Source: Aradus depressus (Eukaryota > Arthropoda > Insecta > Hemiptera > Aradidae). Taken from it: DNA of 64,000 nucleotides. Location of the stretch: the NCBI GenBank assembly GCA_963662175.1, contig OY759217.1:16246562-16310561 (forward strand), in the 5' to 3' direction. Shown in pieces: positions 50,801 through 61,200 of the stretch (its first letter is position 1; each line of letters starts with the position of its first letter). The notes beneath the pieces are model-generated. The model was not told the DNA's origin. It saw only the letters and a program-made list of their open reading frames with translations, and made no database searches. The position numbers were made by a program, and so were the translations under genes.

Positions 50801-53800
50801 AATATTTGCCATTTTGTTTATTCGGGAATGTCACATAACCTACGTCACTAGGGAGACTACGACGAATCAAATGACGTATAAATCATTAAAATCTGTCCTG
50901 CCATTTAGGGTCTCCAAGGGAACAAAGAATCATATATACATAACATTGAGAAAAAAATACTCTCCCTTCGCATTCCGCTAATAATTATTATATATTATTT
51001 GTTTAATATAATAATTAATTAATTTAATTAATAATTAAACAAAGAAAAAAAATAAATACGTCGGTGAATCACCCGTAATGCATTTCCCCAGCACGAATTA
51101 ATTAATTTGACTTCTTCCAAAACCGATTGCAATTCTCTTCTTCAATTTTGTGTCGATACTTTCATTACATCGGCCGTTGTTAGAATTGTGAGTTGAGCCC
51201 TTCTCCTTTGATCCTGTCTTCCTTCGGCCGATTTCATGGAACATTAATAGGTGCCGTCTTCATGGGATTTTAAATTTAAATATAAAATTTCAAGTCGATA
51301 CATTCATTATATCGGCAGTTATTGTTCTGCCGATTCCCTGAAAATTAATAGGTGGCGTCCTAATGGAGTTTTGAATTTATATATTAAACTTTGTGAAATA
51401 TCAACATTGAATTTCTGATCGATTACATAACTTCCCCTATACCTGGAGAAGTAAAAAAGCTCTTTCAAGTTGTACAACAAATCGCAAACCTCGTGAATCG
51501 TAATCCAATTGGCGTAAATAACCAGTGCCATTAGGACAAAATTAAATGAATTAAATGTCTAAATGTCACTATTTATAAAGATACAACTGTTGCTGGGTGC
51601 AACAACCAGCATCTATGATGTGCTTATAGATATGGTGGCGTAAATGGCGTGTGAGAGAAGTGAACCTCCCAATGGTAGGTCCTTGGGACGAAAATTTATT
51701 TTAATTATTAGGCCAAAAAAACAAAAAAAAACAATAATAATAAAATAAATAAAAACTAATTTTTATAAATAGGTAGTAAAAGAGGCAATAAAAGTAAAGG
51801 AAATAAATGTTGAAAAATATTAATAAAGACAATTATTCAAGGTGGCAATAAGTCGCGGTTCCACCTCCTCTTCAACCTTCGTCGGGGGTTATGTGAACAG
51901 TGTTCTGAAGACCGTATATCTGGGTTTGTATCAGTATAAAGTTTGCTAAAAGCCGTTTGTAAATAGTTTGTATTGTTTTGGGTACTGTGTGTATCGTTAT
52001 GAAGTGTTCTATTCTTTATGTATGGCGGGCCCTGTGTTATCAGACTGAGGGTATTTAATTGAAACGCCTGAATTGGATTTATGTTGGATGTTTTTGCTGA
52101 ACCGTATATCTGTGATCTGAATTAACGTTCTCAGTAAGTAAGTGTAACAATTCCTTCATTCATAAAAAAAAAAAAAAAAATTCTTTAAAGTAAATATTAA
52201 ATAAATTCCATACCAGGCTCATGTTCTTTAATAAACGGAGCGATATCTTCATAGGTAGTTTGAGAATTAAAATTTGCTCTATGAACTAGTATCGTTTGAC
52301 TTACTGAATCTACCATCCTCATTTCCTGAAAATAATTAAAATATACATTCAAAATTTAATTGTTCATTATCGCTCATGCAAAATATGTTAAAAGTCTATT
52401 TCATAAATATTTAAAAAATGTTAACATTTACCTGCCTACTTTTGTATTGTTGCATATGCAACTTCATCTCCGCAACCATATGACGTTGTTTGTCTAATTC
52501 TTCCGTAAGCTCAAGTTTACTATTATTCTGAAACATGCATAAATAATTTAAAATAAAAAAAAAAAACTAACTATTTAAAATAACAAAAAAATAATAATGC
52601 TTAGAAAGTTAGAAAACACTCCAAAAAATAACTAAAAAGAGTAAAATAAGATAAGTTCTAATTTAGGTAATTTGTAATATCGATCCCCCGCCTTTATATT
52701 GATTTACTAATTTTATTAAAGAATAAAATATATATATTTATCATTTATGGGGTCAGAGGCAATGTACTTCCCCAGCACGGATTAATCAATTAATTTTTGG
52801 CTCTTCTCTGAAACCAATCCACCGTTAGGAACAAAAATCTTTAGTTGACTTACATATAGACTAATGAATCCTCATACTAAATGTTGTGAATATATTCATT
52901 ACATCGGCAGTTATTAAGGTTTTTGTGTCCCTCTTCCCTTCGGCCGATTTCGCGGAACATTGATAGATGCTGTCCTTATAATGTTTTCAATTCAAGTATA
53001 AAATTGCATGTCGATGCATTCATTACTTTGGCAGTTATTAGGGTCTTTCAGTTGAATTATCCCCCTAATCCCTTCATTCACTTTGCCCGATTTGGCTGAA
53101 AATCAATAGGTGTCGTCCTTATCGGGTTCTAAATACACATATAAAATTTCCTGTCGATACATTCATTCTATCGGGAGTTCACAGAAACACACCGGAGAAC
53201 AATTCTTTTTTACTTTATTTTTGGATCAGGGTGTAGGAAAACATGAAACTCCGGTGGAAACGCAACAAGGAATCTCTAACCGATAACTTCCCCTATACTT
53301 CGAATAGCTGAGGAAGTAAAAATAGGAATACGTGTACTGACCATTCGTATAATGTACTCCTCAAGTTCAAGAAGTAGAAAAATAGAGATACATGTACTAA
53401 CCATTCGTATAATGTACTCCTCAAGTTCACGAAGTCTATCCTTGAGATTGTTGTTCTGTTGCATGGCTCTAGAGGCAGCCACTCGGTCACTCTCCATGGC
53501 GGCCTGTAGCAACTTCATGTCAGGCACTTCTTCTATCCTTTTCTCCGCTACAAGCACCTTCTCGTCGGCTTCAGACAGTGCCTCCAGAGCCCGAGCATGT
53601 TCTTCTTTCTGCAAAATGAAACATATTTATATAAATAGGAGAAATTTACTTATTTTTTAGTGGGCGATGTAAAAACAAACGTTAACCTTCTCATTTAATT
53701 CTTCTTGAAGTTTCCCAATAATTTCCTTCAACTCATTCAACTCCTGATTGTTATTAGGTATTTGTTCTTTAGCGGTATCCCTTATTTGTTTCTCTTTTTG

Positions 53801-56800
53801 CAATTGTTTTTCAAGTTCGGACAAGTGTTTCACAAGACTTTCCTCACGAGCTGAAAGTTCATCTTTAGCTGCTGTAGCTTCTTCGCACTAAAAAAAAAAA
53901 AAAAAATCAGTAAATTATCTTTAAAAAACCTATGAAGTACACAGAACCTCGATTATCCGGAGTATATTAATAATCCGGCACGAATTAATGAAAGAGATTT
54001 TTGCTTTTCCTTCAAAGTAAATCGACCGTTTGGGCTAAAACTCAATATTTGGCTTATATAGTGGCTCCATACACTAAATTTTATATCGATACATTCATTA
54101 CACCGGTAGTTATTAGGCTATTTGAGTCGAGTCCCCCTTCTCTGATCCTTCTCTTCCCTTCAACCGATGTCGCGGAAAATTAATAGGTGCTATGATTATG
54201 CGGTTTTGAATTTAAATATAAAATTTCATGTCGTCGATACATTCATTATTTTGGCATTTATTGGAATGTTTGAGTTGAACCCTCTCTTCTCTCTCTCCCC
54301 CCCCCCCCCCCCCCCCCTTCCCCCACTTATAGGGCTATGAATTTACATATGAAATTTCGTGTCAATACATTCAGTACAACGGCAATTATTGTGTTTTTAT
54401 GTTAGACCTCCCCCCTAATCCTCCTCTTTCCTTGCCCGATTTGACTGAAAATCAATAATATCATCCTTAGGGGGTTCCGGATAAACACATAAAATTTTGT
54501 GTCGATACATTCATTTTTTGAATCTTGGGTACCAAGAGGTAAACATGAAATTCCGTTGAAAACTCTGATCGACTAAATAACTTCCCCTGTACTTTGTATA
54601 GCTGGCAGAATAATTCTGTCTCCCGATAGAATGAATGAATGAACATGAAATTATATCCAACAAGGATGACCAAACCTATTGAAATCTGAAATCTTGGATG
54701 CCTTGACTCAAGCAGAAGACAATATAATATACTCCGCTGTAAATATTCAAGATGAGGCTCAGACTGATAAATCAAAAAAATATATTTTAGTTGATGTTGA
54801 TAAATATATACCTTCTTCCTGCATGTTGCAAGATGAGCTCCCAATCCTGAGATGTACTCTTTGAGTTCGGCCTCCTTCTTCAGACCGTCTTCTCGGGCGG
54901 CTGCTAACGCATTGTTGGTAGACTGTAACTCCAGTTTGAGAGCTTCCAACTCTAGCACCCTTTCTTCGTCTCCTTCTTTCCCAAGCTACAAACATTCATT
55001 TCCTTTAGACAATACAATAAAATAACATTGAAATAATAATGAACATACGATGTGTATCAACTATAATTTAAGGAAATAAGATCATGAACGGTACAGAAAA
55101 TAATAGGACTAAGCCTTCACAACCTTGTTTTAGTGAAAAAAGCTCAACAAATTCAAATCGTTATAGTTTTTTTTACAATGAATTAGGTTTTTATCGTAAC
55201 TTTATCGTTCAAAAAAGTCATCGATGAATCACCGGCAATGTACTTCTCCAGCAAAAATTAATCAATTAGGCTTTCGATCAACCTTCAAACCCGATCGACT
55301 GTTTGGGCTAAAAATCAATATTTGACCCGCACTGCGCCTTCTGAATCCTTATACTAAAAGGTGTGTCGATAGATTCATTACTTTGACAGTTATTAGGGTT
55401 TTTGTGTCGAGCCTCCCTCCTCTAATACCCTTAGGGACCATTCAAATTACTAAAATTATTAATTAGTTTTTTTTAAACTAATTCCCCCCCATTGAAAGAT
55501 ATCAACTACCCCCCCCCTAGCCCTAGAGAAGAAATTTTCGTATTGATGAAATAAAAGACAGTTTGAGCAGCTTGTAGCCAAGCTTTAAATAATAGTGGAT
55601 GTAAATATCCAGACATGTCAGGTATAATAAATAAATTATACTAAAATGACAATTATTTTTCAAAATTCAAGCAATAGGGAAATCCCTAGTCAGCGAGACA
55701 ATAGAATAAAAAAATGTCTGAAGCACTGAAACCATATGATTTCTGTAGGATTCAATACTGAATTTGAGAACTTTGAGAGTACAGATGGCGCTATCCAATA
55801 GCGCCATTTCTTAGCGCGAAAGTAGTAGATTTTAAATTCAAAAACTTACACAAGATCAAATTCTTTAACCCCCCTCCCCTATAGTAAGAATTAGTAATAT
55901 TGAGCTTATACTACTTAATAGGTGTCGTCTTTACAGTTCTTTGAATTTCCGTATAAAATGTCGAGTGAATACATTCATTATTAGAGTTTTTGTGTAAAGC
56001 CGACATCACTCCTATTGAACAAATCAACCGTTTTGATCATAACTAGTATCAACTTCAATGATGCACAATACCTTACCTGAGTTAACCTTATTCGAGCCAT
56101 TGAAAGTTCTTTTTCTTTTGCTTCAATTTGTTTCTTCATTTCTTCTTGTTCTTTGGCATCTAAATGTACTTTTTTTTCAAGTTCCTTTATCATATTCTGA
56201 GAATCACTTAAATCTTTCCTGAAAAAAAATATATTAAAAAAACACGTTTTTAGGGCTAATATAAATCTTCACTATAAGCTACGAACTCTTACTTCATTTC
56301 AGACATAGATGATTCTTTCACTCTCAGTTCGTCTTCCAACTTCTTCAGAATTCCATTGTGTAGGTTTTTCGCCTCTGATCTGTCGGCTAATTCTTTTTCT
56401 ACTTTTTGTACTTGACTTCTTGAAGCCTTCAAACGTCCAGCTAGTTCTTCGCAAGTGCCTACACATAAAAAATTTTACAAACTTTATAGTTAGTTCATAA
56501 AAAAGAAGAGGTGTAACTCATACCGGCACTAGAGTGCCTCTCATAGAATAACAATATAAATGAAGTGTAGTAATGTAATAGATTATTGCTGACTAGTGAT
56601 ATCTTACTCTTATTAACTTTGTTCTCATCTTGTAAAACCATAAGTTCTTTCTGAAGTTCCGACTTTTCCGAAACGAGTATCCCAATGGTTTGTTGCTGAA
56701 GTTTCATCTCCTTTTCCATGGTTGACAGTTCCAACGAAACCCGATTACCTGTTTCCATATGTAACCTTCGAATTTCATTTTGAAGTGAAAAAACATGGTC

Positions 56801-57603
56801 ATTCTAAAACATTTACAATTTAATATTAGAAAATAACGAACAAGATGAAATTCCTTAATACACAAAAACCAATTCTTCTATATAGTTGAATAATCTTGTA
56901 CTTAGGTAAAAACTCACGTATTCAGTAACTTTTCTTTGAAGTTCTTCATTAGATTTTCTCTCAGCTGAGAGAAGGTTTTCTAAATCAGTTATTTGCTTTT
57001 TGCTAAAGTCCTCTTCGGACTTACAACTACTATTAGAAGACATGTCGATCGAGGTCTTGAGGGAAGAAGGAGTCATTCTATTTTCCAATTCTTGTGACAA
57101 GGAATAGTTTATTTGATTCATGTCTGGTGTAAAACCTTGGAACGAATGGCTAATAGATCCAGATTCTTCATGTTTTGCAGGATAAGTTGATTTAATATTA
57201 TCGAAGAAATTTTCTCCCTGAATAGCAGCATTATTGTATCCAAACGAGAATAGTGGTGTTGATGCTTGAATATTGCCATTTGTTACTCCATTGTGATCTC
57301 TACTTAAGACATCTTCATTTGAAAAATTAGTCTTAGCTAATGTTACACCAGATTCGATTACGGGTGAATTGGAGGAAGGACGCAAAATAGTTGCAGGTAC
57401 TTGAGAGTTCACATTGGTTTCTTTGTGTTTTTGTTGAAACTGCTTCAACTAAAAATTAAAATGAACATAATTTGCAAATAAATATTGAAGGTTATACACG
57501 TCACTACACTTGAATAGCATAAATAACAGAAGCAGTAATCAAAATAAAACATTACCTTCTTTCTAGCCGCAGCTAATTTCTCTGCTTTAGACAAATCTGA
57601 CAT
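47836..57603 (-). CDS. GOLGA2: Golgin subfamily A member 2 / GM130 (13 exons, 763 aa)
   Basis: Cis-Golgi coiled-coil tether; in known systems it binds p115 through its N-terminus and GRASP65 through its C-terminus. Minus-strand exons in order: 57556-57603, 56918-57448, 56608-56803, 56293-56458, 56077-56218, 54812-54985, 53687-53887, 53402-53608, 52432-52527, 52214-52325, 50105-50236, 49864-50016 and 47836-47969. All junctions are GT-AG and phases match, giving 2292 nt. The N-terminus MSDLSKAEKLAAARKK then LKQFQQKHKE matches the basic golgin N-terminus. Residues about 20-160 are Ser/Asn-rich linker, and about 165-700 are heptad-rich coiled coil. RLEHLVLQLQSETETIGEYV and TLYQNQRSLL (about 654-683) are the GM130-specific block. 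The C-terminus reads PCLVCSGKLINV with a CxxC pair, fitting GRASP PDZ binding. It is shorter than human GM130 (about 1000 aa). Exon 8 ends at a duplicated donor; introns contain many family-C repeats. Confidence 0.92.
47970..49863. other. GM130 last intron
   Basis: A 1.9 kb A+T-rich intron with no repeat of the SINE or C families recognised. A CTCGATTATCCGC-type sequence near 48.13 kb and an AGCGGTTAATCGGGGGACGG stretch near 48.96 kb hint at another old element. Confidence 0.5.
50611..50662 (+). repeat. tRNA-derived SINE, 3' module fragment
   Basis: GCGACGAAAGAGCGTTCTGG, then TAGTAGGCGATAGACCTCG and TAGTTAAAGCCC. Only the 3' hairpin module is left, in a GM130 intron. Confidence 0.65.
51055..51456 (+). 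repeat. Repeat family C, copy
   Basis: From GTCGGTGAATCACCCGTAAT and CCCAGCACGAATTAATTAAT to the end block CATAACTTCCCCTATACCTG and AGAAGTAAA, with repeated ATTCATTACATCGG / ATTAATAGGTG blocks inside. Confidence 0.65.
51457..52213. other. GM130 intron DNA without recognised repeats
   Basis: A+T-rich with an A run at about 52164-52180. No gene. Confidence 0.5.
52745..53322 (+). repeat. Repeat family C, copy next to GM130 exon 8
   Basis: Starts near GGGGTCAGAGGCAATGTACT and CCCAGCACGGATTAATCAAT and ends at TAACTTCCCCTATACTTCGA then ATAGCTGAGGAAGTAAA. At least three internal iterations of the CATTCATTA...GGCAGTTATT / CAATAGGTGTCGTCC block. The end lies beside the duplicated splice donor of exon 8. 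Confidence 0.65.
53321..53440. repeat. 60-bp tandem duplication covering the exon 8 splice donor of GM130
   Basis: Two imperfect copies (about 53321-53380 and 53381-53440) each contain CCATTCGTATAATGTACTCC and TCAAGTTCA, that is, the last codons of the exon (ELEEYIIRM) and its GT donor on the minus strand. Confidence 0.85.
53945..54605 (+). repeat. Repeat family C, copy with 21-base C tract
   Basis: Contains GCACGAATTAATG, GACCGTTTGGGCTAAAACTC, several ATTCATTA...GGCAGTTATT iterations, a C run at 54297-54317 and the end block TAACTTCCCCTGTACTTTGT / ATAGCTGGCAGAA. Lies in a GM130 intron. Confidence 0.65.
55205..55445 (+). repeat. Repeat family C, 5' part
   Basis: GATGAATCACCGGCAATGTA, CTGTTTGGGCTAAAAATCAA and TTTGACAGTTATTAGGG. 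A further family-C piece (AATAGGTGTCGTCTTTACAG) follows at about 55918. Lies in the intron between exons 5 and 6 of GM130. Confidence 0.55.
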
Positions 57604-58246
57604 TTCTGAATTTAGCAAACAGTCTCATTAAATACTTCACACCTTTGACATACCGACAATTGACAGCTGATTACACGTAACTACCGCTTGTCGTGTTTTG
57701 AAGCTACTTTCTCTAGGCCGTATCTCTATTCCGTTATCTGAAGTCAACACTGAGGAACAAATTTGAAATATCGATTCTTTTGAGAAAAAATATCTTTATA
57801 TTTTTTTTTCTTGTGAAATTATATAATAATTAAGTAAAGGTACGTATGTATGTACATTTCCCTAAATGTATTTGTATCCTCACTTAGTCTGAAATTAAAT
57901 GTTTCCTTTACAAGTTACATGATAACTGTAGACCTATGACTTAATTTCGGTAGATATTAATTGTGTCATATTAAAGTTTATAATGAATTTGTTCTTGAAA
58001 TATGACTTTATTATTCAGAGAAAAAAGTAATAAATCGAGATCATTTGAATCAACACTGTCAAAGGAATGTGGAACCTCCCCTTGATTTAATCAGGTTAAG
58101 AATGCTTGCCATGTTAGGCTACTGTGTCAAAAATGACAGATTATTATATTCTTATTTAAAACACATTTTGAAGCCAGAAGATAGTATTTAATGTAGCGGG
58201 GGGTGGCTATGGAGGTAGATTCGTACCTCACATCAATTAGAACACT
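57604..58246. promoter_or_regulatory. Shared divergent promoter region of GM130 and HS2ST
   Basis: 643 bp separate the two start codons, which are transcribed away from each other. No repeat insertion is recognised in it, in contrast with the flanking introns. Untranslated exons and start sites cannot be placed from sequence. Confidence 0.5.
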
Positions 58247-61200
58247 ATGTTTTTTAGATCATTTTGCTTGAGCCAAGGGAGCCGAATATGGATGTTTATT
58301 TCAGTATTTATTTTTGTTCTAGTCATAATTTTCTTTCAGTACAAGCTTCTAAGACTTAAAGAAAGCAAAGATGAGTTAGGTAAGTCCTTATTTTTTTATC
58401 TTGTATCATTATATTGTACAGTAACACAAAATGTTAGTAATTGATAGTTAACGTTCGAAGTGTAAGTGTATGTAAAACAAATTATTTTTTTTTAGAAGCA
58501 GCTTTAGCTAGATATCAAAATGCCAATAGTGAACAGCAAAGAGTGAAATTTGACGTAAAGGAGATTGAGGATGAGAATCAAATAATAATTTACAATAGAG
58601 TTCCCAAAACAGCGTCGACTAGTTTTGTAAATGTAGCATATGACCTTTGTAAAAGGAATGGTTTCAACGTTTTACATCTTAATGTTACAGGAAATCTTCA
58701 CATAATGTCTCTAGCAGATCAGGTAACGTCTTTGTTTACTTTTTTTTATATTACCTCTTAGTATTATGTGAGTACAACCTCCTTAGCGATGATGCTTGTG
58801 ATATATTATGAAATACTTCCTCTCTCTTCTCTTCATCGTCATCCTCGGCGTTACAGACCTATTCGAGTCCTGGCCTCTTCCAGAGACTTCCCAAGATTAC
58901 TGTCCAGAGCAAGAGTTCTCCAGTTTTGCAGCCGAAGGTTCCTTGCGTCCCCACCCACTGCAACATCAGTCTTCCGGTGTCAGCCTCCTGCATCCTCTGG
59001 ACATGGCCTGTCCATCTAATCCTCATATCTTATCAAGTCTGTGACCTTGAGCTTTCCAAGTTCCACAGCAGCCTCGGCATTTTTAAAAATCTTAAACATG
59101 CCGTTTTCCTGACTACACCAAGGACCCTCAGCAGAACCTTTTCTTGAATATCTCGGGCCTCTCTCGTCTGCTCTGGTCATCGTCCAGGTCTCTGCCCTTT
59201 AAGTCAGGACAGGCCGGACCAAGGTCTTCTCTTAGTGCTGCATAAAGTATTCAATATGGTTTTGAATTTTACTAGTTTCTGTAGTTTGCCTTCTTTTATA
59301 ATTTTTCGTGTAGAAGTTTGCTATAAACACCACATTAGTGAAGTGAAGCCTTCGTCCGTTCAACATACACATCGATCGTTCTTCTTCCTCCTCACGTTTT
59401 TGAGGCAGGTGAAAGAGTTGACACAACCACAAGTGTTTTAACAAGATGGCGAATTCGCTGTCTTTACTGTTCGTTCGTCCACGACTCATTCGCATTTGTT
59501 TTGCGTGTGCAGTACGGATGCTAAGAGGGTGACAGGTGCTATAGTGCACCCTCACCAGCCAGCCGACACTTCAGCTACTTCATGACCATCTATTCCAACT
59601 GGAATTGTTTTATTGTTTTCCCTCAAAATTTGTTGTAAAAGTGTTGTATATCTCAATAATTGGGTTTATTGCTGCTTCACTCAGTTCTGCACCCTATTAG
59701 ATCGCAGCGCTTTCTTCGCATATTGCATTTTCCTGGAATTTCCGTTGCATAATATGCATTTTTTTACTCCTAGCTGTTGTTTCTAAAACAACCTATCTTA
59801 AAAAAGTATTTCTTTTCCTGAAACTCTAAACTAATTAATCGATATATCAAATTGCTGCCGCGCCAACAGAACTGACAGGTTCATATGTACATTCATTCAT
59901 TAAAAACCTGCATTTGTAACAAAAAAAACTTTATTTTTTATTTTTTACTCGACCTATTAAGATTATATACAACTCCCTTAAATAATCACGAATAAATTTA
60001 GATCGTCCATATACTGTTAGCTTTAAAACCTATTTTGTCTACTATAATTGAAAATAATTCTTTGTTTGTCATATTCAGGCACGATTTGTCAGAAATGTCA
60101 CCAAGTGGAATGCCAGGAAACCTGGACTATATCATGGACATGTTGCGTTTATTGATTTCGAAAAGTGAGTTCCATATTTAATTTTGTTCATGGAAACCTC
60201 ATTTGTAATATTGAACAGTGTACTTTATAGAAAGTTGTTCGGTAGCCAACCGAAGTGTAGGGGAAGTTATGTAATCGGTCAGAAATTCGAAGCTCTGAAC
60301 ATGATAACTCTCGAAAGAATGATTGTATCGAAACCAAATTTTATATGAAAATCTAGAGGACGACACCTATTAATTTTCAGCCAAATGAGAGGGAGGTCTC
60401 AAAAACCAACAACCGATCTAATGAACGTTTTGACATGAATTATATTTAAATTCAAAACCCCATAAGGACGGCTCCTATTATTTTTCCGCGAAATCGGTAA
60501 GAAGGGGATCAGAGAGAGGAGTTCGACTCAAATACCCTAATAACTCCCTATCTAATGAATATATTCACGCAAAATGTAGTATGAGGATTCAGAAGCAAGT
60601 CAAATATTGAGTTTTAAACCAAACGGTGGATTGGCTTTGGGGGAAGAGCAAAACCGTAATTGTGTAATTCGTGCGGAGAAATTACATAGTCTGTGATTCA
60701 CTGACGACTTTTTAAATGAGTAAAGTAAACAAAAACCAATTGAGGTCCCCTCAAGGTATCGTAGTAGTACTTATTGCATTTATTAGATAATTGAGGTCCC
60801 CTCAAGGTATCGTAGTAGTACTTATTGCATTTATTAGATAATTGAGGTCCCCTCAAGGTATCGTAGTAGTACTTATTGCATTTATTAGATAATTGAGGTC
60901 CCCTCAAGGTATCGTAGTAGTACTTATTGCATTTATTAGATAATTGAGGTCCCCTCAAGGTATCGTAGTAGTACTTATTGCATTTATTAGATAATTGAGG
61001 TCCCCTCAAGGTATCGTAGTAGTACTTATTGCATTTATTAGATAATTGAGGTCCCCTCAAGGTATCGTAGTAGTACTTATTGCATTTATTAGATAATTGA
61101 GGTCCCCTCAAGGTATCGTAGTAGTACTTATTGCATTTATTAGATAATTGAGGTCCCCTCAAGGTATCGTAGTAGTACTTATTGCATTTATTAGATAATT

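Noticed and set aside
59232..59555. 107-codon minus-strand frame in HS2ST intron 2
   Set aside because: Composition is that of an inserted element region; no domain and no splice sites.
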